The notes: generated by a model not told the origin, from the sequence alone. Counted from the stretch's first letter, positions 48,486 to 57,866 are shown. The stretch: DNA of 64,000 nucleotides from Myxococcus sp. CA023 (GCF_010998615.1 NZ_JAAEAH010000019.1:43535-107534); one strand, 5' to 3'. A program made the numbers and translations.

Positions 48486-49187
48486 TCAGTCCTCGATGAT
48501 CCGCGGGAACAGCAAGAAGCCTACGCCCCAATAAATCAGATTGAATCCGCCTAAAAGCCCCGCCCATGAGTCAAACTGACGCATGGGGTCTCCCTGAAGT
48601 ACGAGCGTGGTCGCCTTGGCCGCGGAGAGGAGGGCGGGGATGACCAGCGGGAACAATAGCAAAGGCAGAAGCACATCCCGTGCCCGGGCATTGCTTGAAA
48701 TCGCAGCGTAGACGGTTCCTGGGGCGCTCAAGGCCAGGCTGCCGAGCAGGAGGATGAGCCCCAGGTCCACCACGCTGGTGACGATGCGCACCCCGTACAG
48801 GGCCACCATGACGGGCACCAGCAGGACGCCCAGGGCCGTCAGCAGCAGGGTGTTGCCCAGGGCCTTGGACAGGAAGATGGCGCGGGCGTCAGCGGGCGCC
48901 AACCGGATGCCGTCCATGCACGCGTTCTCCGACTCGACGCGGAACGACTCGCCCAGGGCGAGCACGCTGGCGAAGAGGATGGCCAACCAGAAGTAGCCGC
49001 CGGCGTTCTTCTCCAGCAGCTTCGTGTCGGGGCCCAGCGCGAAGGAGAACATCAGCAGCGTGGCCAGCGCGAAGAAGATGATGGCGTTGAGGCGCGCGCG
49101 GGTGCGCCACTCGATGAGCAGGTCCTTGCGCAGCAGCGCCAGGGTCGCCGTCAAAAGGCCGATGGGTCGGGGACGCGAGGTGCTCAT
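48486..49187 (-). CDS. ccmB: CcmB haem-exporter permease
   Basis: A 233-residue membrane subunit paired with CcmA in the ABC complex that remodels haem-loaded CcmE. Six hydrophobic helices and the family segments LLTATLALLRKDLLIEWRTRARL at the N-terminus, FWLAILFASVLALGESFRVESEN near 70-90 and LLPLLLFPLVIPALLSAAKAT near 175-195. Its ATG overlaps the ccmA stop (ATGA). Confidence 0.92.
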   Translation of the reverse strand: MSTSRPRPIGLLTATLALLRKDLLIEWRTRARLNAIIFFALATLLMFSFALGPDTKLLEKNAGGYFWLAILFASVLALGESFRVESENACMDGIRLAPADARAIFLSKALGNTLLLTALGVLLVPVMVALYGVRIVTSVVDLGLILLLGSLALSAPGTVYAAISSNARARDVLLPLLLFPLVIPALLSAAKATTLVLQGDPMRQFDSWAGLLGGFNLIYWGVGFLLFPRIIED

Positions 49188-49843
49188 GCCGCTACCGCCC
49201 GGCCTTCCTGCAGGTGAAGGCGTTCTTCACACAGCGTCAGGCCTTGCTCGATGAGGTGGGTGGCCAGGATGACGGTGACGCCGCTGGCCTTGAGCTCCGC
49301 GATGATGGCCTCCATGTCGCGGATGCCCGCGGGGTCCAGTTCGCCGAAGGGCTCGTCCAGCAGCGCGATGGACGGCGCCTTGAGCAACAGGCGGGCAATC
49401 GCCAAGCGCTTGCGCATGCCGGCGCTGAAGCTGCGGACCGGGCTATCGGAGCGGCGGTCGAGCCCCACCCGGGACAGCTCGGCGCTGGCGGCGTCCGCGG
49501 GGGAGGGCAGTCCCAGAAGCCGGGCCAGCACCGTGAGGTTCTGGTGCGCGGTGAGGTCCTCGTAGAGGAAGCTGGCGTGCGACAGCAGCGCCACGTCACG
49601 GCGCACCGCGTCGCGCTCCACCACCGCGTCGCGGCCGAGCACTTCCACCCGGCCCGCGGTGGGGTTCAGGGCGGTGGCCAGCAGGCGCAGCAGGGTCGTC
49701 TTCCCGGAACCGTTGTGGCCGGTGAGCAGCAGCGAGCGTCCGGCGGGGAGCGCGTACGTGAGACGCGCCAGGGCCCACCGGCGGCCATACCGCTTGCTGA
49801 CGTCATGCAGGGCAAGCGCGGGGGCGGCGGAGAGGGGAGGCAT
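49184..49843 (-). CDS. ccmA: CcmA haem-exporter ATPase
   Basis: ABC ATPase subunit of CcmABCD. The 219 residues show Walker A GHNGSGKTT (about 42-50), Walker B SIALLDEPFGELD (about 158-170) and the CcmA-type signature SFSAGMRKRLAIARLLL, where SFSAG stands in for LSGGQ. ATG 49843 gives the usual CcmA length; a frame upstream to 50008 runs into the divergent promoter of the polysaccharide locus. First gene of ccmABCDEFG. Confidence 0.92.
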   Translation of the reverse strand: MPPLSAAPALALHDVSKRYGRRWALARLTYALPAGRSLLLTGHNGSGKTTLLRLLATALNPTAGRVEVLGRDAVVERDAVRRDVALLSHASFLYEDLTAHQNLTVLARLLGLPSPADAASAELSRVGLDRRSDSPVRSFSAGMRKRLAIARLLLKAPSIALLDEPFGELDPAGIRDMEAIIAELKASGVTVILATHLIEQGLTLCEERLHLQEGRAVAA

Positions 49844-50076
49844 CGGCGGGGGCGTTCGTATCCGGAAACCAGAACGTCCACCAGTGAAACCCAAGATGGT
49901 GGCCTGGATGGAGAAAGGGCGAGCCCGTCGGGAGGAAAGGTTTTCCTCCCCATGTGGTGGGAGGTGCCCGCCGGGGGCCTCTGGGGTTCCACGGAGGGGA
50001 ACGTCCACTGCTCACCACGCGACCCGTTCGGACGGATGGCCCTCTCGACTGCCCGGTCCGGGGTGCCCAACCTCCT

Positions 50077-50092
50077 GGCACCTCCCCTGCAA
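50077..50092 (+). promoter_or_regulatory. sigma-54 (-24/-12) promoter of the second polysaccharide locus
   Basis: TGGCAC, six bases, TGCA: GG and GC spaced exactly as in the -24/-12 consensus, about 50 bases before the deacetylase start. The form is almost the same as at exoA (5036). An inverted repeat GTTCC/GGAAC at 49986-50002 lies about 75-90 bases upstream, a usual activator distance. Confidence 0.75.
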
Positions 50093-50143
50093 CGGTGCGC
50101 GGGCAGGCGAGGCGGATTCAGCTGATCCGCGCGGAGGGCGTGA

Positions 50144-51382
50144 ATGGCGACGGGCAAGGTGTTGCGTAGAGCGGTCAAGGCGGCGGCGGCGGGGATGATC
50201 CATTACAGCGGGATGCGGCGGGCAATGGCCGCGTATCGGCGCTCCCAGTCTGGCGGGAGGCGCATCCTCATCGTGAGCTACCACCGCGTGGTGAGCGACT
50301 TCACCGGGGAGCTGCAGCGCTCGATTCCCGGGCTGCTCATCTCCCAGGAGACCTTCCGCCGGCACCTGGAGGAGGCGCACGCGGCGGGCTTCGAGCTGGC
50401 CCCCATCGGTGACGCGGTGGACGTCATGAATGGCCGCCGGGTGGCGAAGAAGGACTTGTGCGTCGTCACGTTCGACGACGGCTACCGCGACGTCTACCGG
50501 TACGCCTATCCGGTGCTCAAGGAGATGGGCGTTCCGGCCATCACCTATCTGCCCACGGCGTTCATCAACACCGACAAGCGCTTCAACCACGACCGGCTGT
50601 TCCACCTGCTTCGCCGTGTCCAGGAGCGCCGCTTCCGGCCGTTCTACGACTCGCTGCCCGCGCCCGCGCTGCAGCTGCTGGGGCCCATCCTCTCCGGGCA
50701 GAAGACGGTGTCGGCGTCGCTGGACGACTTCATCGGTGAGCACCCCACGCGCGTGCTGACGGAGATCATCGACGCGCTGGAGCAGCAGCTCGGCGGCGGC
50801 GCGGACCTGGTGCCGGAGCAGGGCGACGTCATGAACTGGGACGAGGTGCGCCGCATGGTGCGCGACGGCTTCGAGTTCGGCGCGCACACGCTGGGCCACA
50901 CGGTGCTGACCCTGGAGCCGCAGGAGGTGGTGGAGCGCGAAATCCTGGAGTCCAAGCGCGCCATCGAGCGCGAGGTGGGCATCACCGTGCGCGACTTCGC
51001 CTACTGCAACGGCTGGTACTCGGACGAGGTCATTCGCGTGCTGTCGGCCAACGGCTTCCGTTCCGGTGTCACCACGGAGGACATGCCCAACCGCATTGGC
51101 GGTGACCCGTTCACCCTCAAGCGCAAGGTGCTGTGGGAGAACTTCAGCCTGGGCATGCTCGGCGACTATTCGTCGGCGCTCACCGGCTGCCAGCTGGATG
51201 ACTGCTTCGGGGTGCTGGGCATGAGCAGCCCGGTGTCGGGGAAGCGCCCCCATTTCATCAGCTCCCCCACCGTGGGAAACCAGTTGAGCAATGCCCCGGG
51301 ACGGGTGAGCCCCAAGCCAGCGACCAGTAACGAAATCGTGGTGGGTCCGGAGACCGCCACGACCATCCAGGAGGCTCCGTGA
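50144..51382 (+). CDS. polysaccharide deacetylase (NodB/CE4)
   Basis: Removes N-acetyl groups from polysaccharide. Of 412 residues, motif 1 is TFDDGYRD (109-116, catalytic Asp pair) and motif 2 is HTLGH (near 247-251, zinc His). The domain is split between them by an insert of about 120 residues containing FNHDRLFHLLRRVQERRFRPFYD. A non-catalytic C-terminal tail of about 60 residues (from SSPVSGKRPHF) is Ser/Pro-rich. ATG follows GGAGGGCGTG. First gene of the operon, downstream of a sigma-54 promoter. It matches the deacetylase gene I recall next to the spore-coat flippase in M. xanthus. Confidence 0.88.
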   Translation: MATGKVLRRAVKAAAAGMIHYSGMRRAMAAYRRSQSGGRRILIVSYHRVVSDFTGELQRSIPGLLISQETFRRHLEEAHAAGFELAPIGDAVDVMNGRRVAKKDLCVVTFDDGYRDVYRYAYPVLKEMGVPAITYLPTAFINTDKRFNHDRLFHLLRRVQERRFRPFYDSLPAPALQLLGPILSGQKTVSASLDDFIGEHPTRVLTEIIDALEQQLGGGADLVPEQGDVMNWDEVRRMVRDGFEFGAHTLGHTVLTLEPQEVVEREILESKRAIEREVGITVRDFAYCNGWYSDEVIRVLSANGFRSGVTTEDMPNRIGGDPFTLKRKVLWENFSLGMLGDYSSALTGCQLDDCFGVLGMSSPVSGKRPHFISSPTVGNQLSNAPGRVSPKPATSNEIVVGPETATTIQEAP

Positions 51383-52899
51383 GAGGAGGTTCCACGTCGG
51401 CCGTGTCCGGGGGCTCGTTCCTCGGGCGCGCCGGCCCCTTGGTGTTGGCCCGGCTGTTCACCGCCGGGCTGACACTGTCCATTCCCCTCGTGCTCGCCCG
51501 GGTGCTGAGCCTGGACGACTACGGGACGTACTACCAGCTGTTCCTCATCGCCACGACGCTCTACTACGTCCTGCCGTTCGGCGTGGTGCAGAGCCTCTAC
51601 TACTTCCTGCCTCGCGCGGACGCGAAGCGGCCCTTCCTGGGGCAGACGCTGCTGTTCATGTCCGCCATGGGCCTGGTGGGCGCGGGAGCGGTGTGGGCGC
51701 TGCTCGGGTATGTGGCGGGCTGGTTCTCCAATCCCGCGCTGGCCGAGTACCGCCTGCCGCTGGCCGCGTACACCGCCTTTCTGCTGGGGAGCTTCCCGCT
51801 GGAGGTGTCCCTCACCTCGCAGGGCCGCACGAAGGCGTCCGCGGTCGTGTACCTGATATCGGATGCGGTGCGGGCCTCGGTGATGGTGGTGCCGCCACTC
51901 CTGGGCGCCTCGCTCTACGGAATGATGATGGCGGTGGCGGCCTTCGCGGGCCTCCGCTACCTGGCGACGTGGGTGGTGTCGCTGCGCGGTGCCACCGGAC
52001 CTTGGGTGGACGGTCAGCGCTTCCGCGAGCAACTGACCTACGCGGCGCCGTTCGGCGCGGCGATGCTGTTGGCCATTCCCCAGCAGAACGCGCACCTGTA
52101 CGCGGTGGCGGGCGCGGTGGCGCCGGCGCTGTACGCGCTCTATCGCGTCGGCTGCTTCCAACTGCCGGTGGTGGACCTCTTGTACACGCCCACCAGCGAG
52201 GTGCTGATGGTGCGGCTTGGCGAACTGGAGCGCGAGGGCCGCCTGGAAGAGGGCGTGGAGGCCTTCCGCGAAGCGGCCGGGAAGCTGGCCTACTTCTTCC
52301 TGCCTTTCGCGGCGTTTCTCTTCTCGGCGGCGCCGGAGTTCATCGGGGCGATGTTCGGTGAGAAGTTCCTGCCCGCGGTGCCCGTCTTCCGCATCAGCGT
52401 GCTGGGCGTGGTGCTCTCCATCCTCCCCATGGACGGGACGCTGCGCGCCCGGGGGCAGACGCGGGCCATCTTCGCGTCCTACGCGGTGAAGGCGGCGGTG
52501 ACGGTGCCGCTGGTGTGGCTGGGTGTGAAGCACTTCGGGCTGATGGGCGGCATCGGCTCGTGGGCGGTGGCGGAGGTGGTGGGCAAGGCCATGCTGCTGG
52601 CCCGGGTGCCCGCGGCGCTGTCCACGCCGGAGCGGAAGCTGGGCGTGGCGGACGTGATTCCCTGGCAGTCGCTGGGCAAGGCCACGCTGGCGGCGTGCGC
52701 GGCGGCGGCGGCGGTGTTCGTGCTGCGGGCTGGTGCCCACGGGGCCTGGGCGCACCTGCCCACGGGCTTCTTGTGGCGCGTGCTGCCGCTGGCGGTGGCC
52801 GGGGCACTGTTCTTCATCGGCTATCTGGTGGTGCTGCACTTCACGGGGGTGCGACCGCTCAGTCTGATCGCGGGGCTGCGAGCGCGAAGGGCGGGGTAG
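51379..52899 (+). CDS. wzxS: Wzx-type polysaccharide flippase
   Basis: A 506-residue integral membrane protein with about 12-14 helices of the MOP/Wzx superfamily, which moves lipid-linked repeat units across the inner membrane. N-terminal block FLGRAGPLVLARLFTAGLTLSIPLVLARVLSLDDYGTYYQLFLIA (about 14-58), with the DYGTYYQ turn typical of these transporters. The start overlaps the deacetylase stop (GTGA). In M. xanthus the flippase at this relative position (recalled as MXAN_3260) is WzxS for spore-coat polysaccharide; the symbol depends on that match. Confidence 0.82.
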   Translation: MRGGSTSAVSGGSFLGRAGPLVLARLFTAGLTLSIPLVLARVLSLDDYGTYYQLFLIATTLYYVLPFGVVQSLYYFLPRADAKRPFLGQTLLFMSAMGLVGAGAVWALLGYVAGWFSNPALAEYRLPLAAYTAFLLGSFPLEVSLTSQGRTKASAVVYLISDAVRASVMVVPPLLGASLYGMMMAVAAFAGLRYLATWVVSLRGATGPWVDGQRFREQLTYAAPFGAAMLLAIPQQNAHLYAVAGAVAPALYALYRVGCFQLPVVDLLYTPTSEVLMVRLGELEREGRLEEGVEAFREAAGKLAYFFLPFAAFLFSAAPEFIGAMFGEKFLPAVPVFRISVLGVVLSILPMDGTLRARGQTRAIFASYAVKAAVTVPLVWLGVKHFGLMGGIGSWAVAEVVGKAMLLARVPAALSTPERKLGVADVIPWQSLGKATLAACAAAAAVFVLRAGAHGAWAHLPTGFLWRVLPLAVAGALFFIGYLVVLHFTGVRPLSLIAGLRARRAG

Positions 52900-52920
52900 C
52901 GCACTTCCCTCCCTGTGGGG

Positions 52921-52936
52921 TGGTACCTAGTTTGGT
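52921..52936 (+). promoter_or_regulatory. weak sigma-54-like element before the acyltransferase gene
   Basis: TGGTAC, five bases, TTGGT. The spacing fits a -24/-12 promoter but the -12 has GG instead of GC, so it may be non-functional or weak. It lies about 32 bases before the start codon, very close for such a promoter. Confidence 0.25.
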
Positions 52937-52967
52937 GCGGGTCGGAACAAGGGGATTGGGAGACGTG

Positions 52968-53486
52968 ATGGGTGTCGACGCGATGACGTTCTACCGGCTC
53001 GCGCGCGGGCTGAAGAAGCGGGGCGTGCCCCTGCTGCCAGCCGTGCTGCGCAAGGCCATCTACTATCTGCACAGTTCGTACATCCCCGAGGACGCGGAGA
53101 TCGGCGAGGGGACACAGCTGGGCTACGGCGGCATTGGCGTGGTCATCCACAAGGCCGCGCGGATTGGACGCAACTGCCTCATCTCGCAGCAGGTGACCAT
53201 CGGCGGGCGCTCGGGCATCGAGGGCGCTCCCGTCATTGGTGACTACGTGCGCATGGGCGCGGGCGCGAAGATCCTGGGCAACATCCACATCGGTGACTTC
53301 GCCGTCATTGGCGCCAACGCGGTGGTGGTGAAGGACGTGGCTCCGGGCGCGGTGGTGGCCGGGGTGCCCGCGCGGGTCATCCGACAGGACCCGGATCCGC
53401 TCGGGACGTACCAGCGCGAGATGGGGGAGCTGCCGCCCCGTGTGTCGCTGGTGTCCGTGCCGTCGTCTTCCACGCTGCGCCAGTAG
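52968..53486 (+). CDS. hexapeptide (left-handed beta-helix) O-acetyltransferase
   Basis: A 172-residue acetyltransferase of the serine/maltose acetyltransferase type. Hexapeptide repeats run from about 42 to 135 (AEIGEGTQLGYGGIGVVIHKAARIGRNCLISQQVTIGG, VIGDYVRMGAGAKILGNIHIGDFAVIGANAVVVKDVAPGAVVAGVPARVIR). The catalytic His is probably His61 in VIHKAA. Residues 1-30 form a short helical lead. Likely acetylates a repeat-unit sugar. Follows the flippase with about 65 bases between. Confidence 0.87.
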   Translation: MGVDAMTFYRLARGLKKRGVPLLPAVLRKAIYYLHSSYIPEDAEIGEGTQLGYGGIGVVIHKAARIGRNCLISQQVTIGGRSGIEGAPVIGDYVRMGAGAKILGNIHIGDFAVIGANAVVVKDVAPGAVVAGVPARVIRQDPDPLGTYQREMGELPPRVSLVSVPSSSTLRQ

Positions 53487-53504
53487 TCCGCGGGAGTCAC
53501 ATCG

Positions 53505-54596
53505 ATGCGTGTTCTCCTCGTCGGGGATTACCCGCCGCCGCATGGTGGCGTCGCGGTTCATGTTCAACAGCTTCATGGCTACCTGCGCGGCTGCGGGGTC
53601 GACGTGAAGGTGCTCGATATCGGGAAGGGGGGCCGGCCGGCTCCGGATGTCATCCCGGCTCGCGGCGCCGCTCCGTTCGCCCTGCGGCTCACGCGGCACG
53701 TTGCCACCGGGTGGACGATTCACGTCCACACCAGTGGCAACAACCCGAAGTCCTGGGTACTGGCGGGGATGGTTGGAAGCCTGCCCGGGCCGAAGTCTCC
53801 CCGGGTCATCACCCTCCACTCCGGACTGTTGCCGGACTACCTCGCCGCGTCCGGCACGCGTCGGAACATCGCGCGCGTGGCGCTTGCGGGCTACGCGCGG
53901 GTGGTCGCCGTGTCCGACGCGGTGAAGTCCGCGCTGGTGGGCTGCGGCGTGCCCGCGGTGAACATCGACGTGCTCCCGGCCTTCTGCGCCTCGCAGGTGC
54001 GGCCGGGGCCCGTTCCAGCGGCGGCGGAGGCCGCGCGCTCCCGGCGGCGGGTGCTGCTGTCCATGGCGCACCATCCATCGCCCGTCTACGGGCGCGCGCT
54101 GATGTTCCGGGCCCTGCGCGAGCTGGCGCAGGCGTGGCCGGACGTGGGCCTGGCGCTCTTCGGTCCGGGCCTGGAATCCGAGGCGTTCATCCGCGACGTC
54201 CGTGAAGCGCGCGTGGCGGGCCACCTGGAGGTGCTGGGGGAACTCGAGCACTCCGCTGCGCTGGGGCTCATCGCGCGCAGCGACGCTTTCGTTCGGCCCA
54301 CCACACATGACGGGGACTCCATCTCCGTGCGCGAGGCGCTGACGCTGGGAGTGCCCTGCGTGGCCAGCGATGTCTGCGTCCGGCCCGAGCCCACCCGCGT
54401 GTTCGCCGCGGGCAATGCCGGGGAGCTGGCGCGGGTGATTCGCGAGGCCGTGGCGGCAGGGCCCATGCATGTGCCCCAGGTGGATGCGGGGCCGGAGCTG
54501 CTCTCGCTGTACGGGGAGCTGTCCTCCAACAACGGTTTGAAGTCGTCACACGAACAAGGTTCAGGCCTGGGGGAGACGAGACATGCGGCGCAGTGA
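53505..54596 (+). CDS. family 4-type glycosyltransferase
   Basis: A 363-residue GT-B glycosyltransferase that builds the repeat unit on the cytoplasmic side. Visible are the N-terminal GDYPPPHGGVAVHVQQLHGYLR nucleotide-sugar entry (about 7-28), an ITLHSG strand (about 103-108), and in the C-terminal domain RVLLSMAHHP, LALFGPGLES and FVRPTTHDGDSISVREALTLGVPCVASD (about 264-291), the usual donor-binding helix with a Glu at REAL. It ends by overlapping the next glycosyltransferase gene by 14 bases. Confidence 0.85.
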   Translation: MRVLLVGDYPPPHGGVAVHVQQLHGYLRGCGVDVKVLDIGKGGRPAPDVIPARGAAPFALRLTRHVATGWTIHVHTSGNNPKSWVLAGMVGSLPGPKSPRVITLHSGLLPDYLAASGTRRNIARVALAGYARVVAVSDAVKSALVGCGVPAVNIDVLPAFCASQVRPGPVPAAAEAARSRRRVLLSMAHHPSPVYGRALMFRALRELAQAWPDVGLALFGPGLESEAFIRDVREARVAGHLEVLGELEHSAALGLIARSDAFVRPTTHDGDSISVREALTLGVPCVASDVCVRPEPTRVFAAGNAGELARVIREAVAAGPMHVPQVDAGPELLSLYGELSSNNGLKSSHEQGSGLGETRHAAQ

Positions 54597-55785
54597 AGAG
54601 TTGGACCTCGCGCGCAGGGCATTGCGCGGACGTGACCTGGTGGTGTTCTCCAACGACTGGGATGGGGACCCGCTGTCGAAGGTCCACATCATGCGGATTC
54701 TCTCCCGGGAGAACCGCATCCTCTGGGTGAACAGCATCGGCAACCGCGCGCCGAAGGCCAACGCGCATGACGTGAAGCGCATCTTCGACAAGCTGGGCCG
54801 CTTCACCGAAGGCGTCCGCGAGGTGGAGCCCAACATCCACGTCCTGTCGCCGCTGGCCATTCCCTTCTATGGCTCGGAGCTGGTGCGCGGCGCCAACCGG
54901 CAGTTGCTGCGGCTCCAGGTGCTGCGGGCGATGAAGAAGCTGGGCTTCCAGAAGCCCATCTCCTGGAGCTTCCTGCCCGCGTCCGCGCCGGTGTCCGGCA
55001 CGCTGGGCGAGGAGTTCGTCATCTACCACTGTGTGGACGAGTTCTCCGCCTTCAGCGACACCAATGGCCGTCACATCGCTGAGCTGGAGGACCGGCTGCT
55101 CAAGCGCGCCGACCTCTGCATCACCTCCGCCGAGCGGCTGCGTGAGAAAAAGGCCCGCGTCAATCCGCGCACGGTGCTGGTGCGGCATGGCACCGACTTC
55201 ACCCACTTCGTGAAGGCGTGCGACCCGGCCACGATGATTCCCGCGGACATCGCCCGTCTGCCCAAGCCCATCATCGGCTTCTTCGGGCTGGTGGCGGACT
55301 GGGTGGACCAGGAGGCCATCATCGCCACGGCCCGCGCCCATCCGGAAGGCTCGGTGGTCATCATCGGCAAGACGACGCCGGACTGTGACGACTCCGCGCT
55401 GCGCGCCGAGCCGAACATCCACATGCTGGGCCGCAAGCCGTACGCGGACCTGCCCGGCTACAGCAAGGCATTCGACGTGGCGCTGATGCCGTTCAAGGTC
55501 AGCGAACTGACGCTCAACGCCAATCCGCTCAAGGTGCGTGAGTACCTGGCGTCCGGCCTGCCCGTGGTGTCCACGGATCTGCCGGAGGTGCGCAAGGTGG
55601 GGCTCTGCAAGATTGCCAAGGACACCGAGGACTTCGTGCGCAAGGTGGACGAGTGTCTGGCGGACAAACCCGGTCCGAACCGCGAGCGCGCCGAGCGCAT
55701 CTTCGGCGAAAGCTGGGACACGCGCGTGGATGAGATTCGCCATCACGTGGGCGCGGCGCTCATGGCGGACGGCAAGGCGCTCTGA
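54583..55785 (+). CDS. GT-B glycosyltransferase
   Basis: A 400-residue protein with a diverged N-terminal domain (DLVVFSNDWDGDPLSKVHIMRILSRENRILWVNS, about 18-53) and a family-4-like C-terminal domain: PKPIIGFFGLVADWVDQEAI (about 225-245), VVIIGKTT, NIHMLGRKPYADLPGYSKAFDVALMPFK and NANPLKVREYLASGLPVVSTDLPEV (about 310-335). Last gene of the operon. Together with the preceding gene it would add two sugars of the polymer repeat. Confidence 0.84.
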   Translation: MRRSEELDLARRALRGRDLVVFSNDWDGDPLSKVHIMRILSRENRILWVNSIGNRAPKANAHDVKRIFDKLGRFTEGVREVEPNIHVLSPLAIPFYGSELVRGANRQLLRLQVLRAMKKLGFQKPISWSFLPASAPVSGTLGEEFVIYHCVDEFSAFSDTNGRHIAELEDRLLKRADLCITSAERLREKKARVNPRTVLVRHGTDFTHFVKACDPATMIPADIARLPKPIIGFFGLVADWVDQEAIIATARAHPEGSVVIIGKTTPDCDDSALRAEPNIHMLGRKPYADLPGYSKAFDVALMPFKVSELTLNANPLKVREYLASGLPVVSTDLPEVRKVGLCKIAKDTEDFVRKVDECLADKPGPNRERAERIFGESWDTRVDEIRHHVGAALMADGKAL

Positions 55786-55797
55786 CGTACCGCCCGC

Positions 55798-56976
55798 CTA
55801 GGCGCGGGCTTCGCGGCCCGCCAGCGCCCGCTCCAAGTGGGCGTAGCGGCGGGCCACCCGCGCGTAGTCCGCCGGTGCCACGGTGGGCTGCGCGTGGGTC
55901 CGCGTGAGGTCGGCCTTCGCCTCCAGGTACTCGGTGGCGGAGACGCCTCCGTCCTGTTCCATCAGGCGCGCGGCGTCCTCGTCCGACAGGCCCATGGGGA
56001 TGCCCAGGCGCTCCTGCATCTGCTGGCGCAGGCCCTGGTCCAGCTCTGGTAGCAACTCCTTCTCCACCTTCGCGCGGCGCATCAGCCAGCCCATGCTGCG
56101 CACGTACTCCAGCGCGGACCGGTGCCGCTCCACGCGCAGCGGGCGCGGCGCTCCGAAGCGTGTGCCTCGCGACACGACGTAGAGCAGACCCACCGCCAGC
56201 ACCTGCGCCGTGAAGACCCAGATGCCACGGGAGAAGGGGGGCGGCGGCGCGAGCTGGTGGTGGTACTCGTCGAACAGCAGGGGCCCGCGGGCAGCCAGTG
56301 CTTCCCAGAAGCGCAGATTGTCCAGCAGCTCCAGGCGCCGGTTCTCCAGCAGGTCCGAGCCGGCCAGCACGTACACCTCGCCCTTGCCCATGGCCCTGCG
56401 CCACACCGCCACCGCGCCGCCCATGCCGGCGACGGGCACGGCGTCATCGTGGCCCATGCGCAGGCCCCGGTCCTGGGAGACTCGAAGCTGGGAGAGCCCG
56501 TGGAGGGGACCCACGGGCAGCCATACGTCCACGGTGGTTCCGCCCACGTCGGACAGCGTCGAGTCCATGCCGCGGCTGCTGGCGGGTAGCATCAGCCCGG
56601 ACTCCAGATGCAGCCAGCCCTCGAGCGCCGCTTGATGTTTCCCCAACTCGCGGGGCGACAGGTACACGAGCGTCCCGCCTTCCTGGACGAAGCGTTCCAG
56701 CTCGGTGACTTCTTCCGTCGTCACGGGCCGCCCCTCGGGCGCCGCGAGCACCAGGGTGCGCGTGTCAGGGGGAATGGCTTCGAGCGGCGTCAGCAGCGTG
56801 CCCACGGCTCGGCCCCCCTCGCGGAGGTACAGATAGAGCGCGCGAGCACCCTGCGGCGCCGTGTTCTCCACAGTGGGCACCGGTGAGTCAGGCGCGTCCC
56901 TGCGCGTGGACAGGCCCACCGCCAGGGCCAGCGAGATGAGCACTCCGAAGAAGACGACGGTCCGGGAGTTCGTCAC
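55798..56976 (-). CDS. DUF4350 membrane protein
   Basis: A 392-residue protein with an N-terminal membrane helix (about 5-23), an extracytoplasmic domain (about 35-245) with the GARALYLYLREGGRAVGTLL opening and LERFVQEGGTLVYLSP (about 89-105) that mark DUF4350 (a ThuA/GATase-like fold), a second hydrophobic helix (about 250-268) and a helical cytoplasmic C-terminus. It is the last of three linked membrane genes after thiSGE; the GTG start overlaps the end of the DUF4129 gene. Function unknown. Confidence 0.72.
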   Translation of the reverse strand: MTNSRTVVFFGVLISLALAVGLSTRRDAPDSPVPTVENTAPQGARALYLYLREGGRAVGTLLTPLEAIPPDTRTLVLAAPEGRPVTTEEVTELERFVQEGGTLVYLSPRELGKHQAALEGWLHLESGLMLPASSRGMDSTLSDVGGTTVDVWLPVGPLHGLSQLRVSQDRGLRMGHDDAVPVAGMGGAVAVWRRAMGKGEVYVLAGSDLLENRRLELLDNLRFWEALAARGPLLFDEYHHQLAPPPPFSRGIWVFTAQVLAVGLLYVVSRGTRFGAPRPLRVERHRSALEYVRSMGWLMRRAKVEKELLPELDQGLRQQMQERLGIPMGLSDEDAARLMEQDGGVSATEYLEAKADLTRTHAQPTVAPADYARVARRYAHLERALAGREARA

Positions 56977-57866
56977 CGTGCGCCCTCCGTGGCCAGGGTT
57001 CCATTCAGCGACTCAACCTCGGTGACGAAGCGGGCGGCTTCCTCCGGCGCCACCGGCGCGAGCGAATAGAAGGTCCGGTCGTACCAGCCCATCAGCCGCT
57101 CCACCTCGCGCACCAGCGCCGCGGACGCGCCGCGACCCGGCAGCTCCGCCGCCAGCTCACGGTTTGTTCGCACACGGTCTGGCCGGGCCAGCCGCCGCTC
57201 CTCCAGTGAGGACAGCAGGCTCAACAACCCTTCCCGGATGGCTTCGCGTGCATCCGTGGAGAGCGCCGCCCGGGCCCTGCGCAGGTGTTCGGCCGGAGAG
57301 TCCAGGACCAACGGCTCCGCGTTCGCTGCGGAGGAGGCGGAGACATGCGCCGCCTTGCGTCCACGCCGCGCGCGGAGCCGGAGCACGCTCCACAGGATGA
57401 GCGCGAGCGCCAGCCCCAGCATCACCGCGCGCGTGGCCACCGCGAAGCCCTGGGCCTCCCTCGATTCGAAGAGGCCCTCCAGCCACGCTGTCACCTCCCG
57501 CATGATGCGCTTCAGGGCATCGCCGTGTCGCTGTCGCGCGCGGGCGAACTCGGGCCGGTCGAGAATGGCCTCCAGCCGCTCGGGTTCTGTCGGTGGGGGC
57601 GGGACGGCGCTGGGATTGTTCGCCAACGCCTGGACGTCGCAGGCCTCCTTCAGGAAGCGCGCAATTTGCTCCGCGCGCTCGGGCGAGGTGTCCCCAACCT
57701 GGGCGGGAGGCAGCGGGATTCCGCCCAGGCGTGCTGACAGCGTGCTCACTTCATCGGCGAACCCGGCCGGGCGGTGTTCGGCTGTCTCGCGCAGGTCCTG
57801 GGTGATGTCCTCGCGCTCGGCGCAGGGCAGGGAGGCCAGCAGCAGGAGGAGGGGCAGGCTCGGCAC
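56973..57866 (-). CDS. DUF4129 membrane protein
   Basis: A 297-residue protein with a signal-like N-terminus (about 1-16), a helical extracytoplasmic part, a membrane helix (about 143-165) and a cytoplasmic C-terminal domain that reads like DUF4129: AREAIREGLLSLLSSLEERRLARPDRVRTNRELAAELPGRG then LVREVERLMGWYDRTFYSLAPV (about 205-270). DUF4129 proteins often sit with MoxR ATPases and DUF58 proteins, but none is present here. Starts at GTG 57866 and overlaps the DUF4350 gene. Confidence 0.72.
   Translation of the reverse strand: MPSLPLLLLLASLPCAEREDITQDLRETAEHRPAGFADEVSTLSARLGGIPLPPAQVGDTSPERAEQIARFLKEACDVQALANNPSAVPPPPTEPERLEAILDRPEFARARQRHGDALKRIMREVTAWLEGLFESREAQGFAVATRAVMLGLALALILWSVLRLRARRGRKAAHVSASSAANAEPLVLDSPAEHLRRARAALSTDAREAIREGLLSLLSSLEERRLARPDRVRTNRELAAELPGRGASAALVREVERLMGWYDRTFYSLAPVAPEEAARFVTEVESLNGTLATEGAR

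Noticed and set aside
52515..52967. Longer start for the hexapeptide acetyltransferase
   Set aside because: The upstream extension lies inside the flippase gene in another frame and is Gly/Arg low-complexity; ATG 52968 gives a normal-length enzyme.
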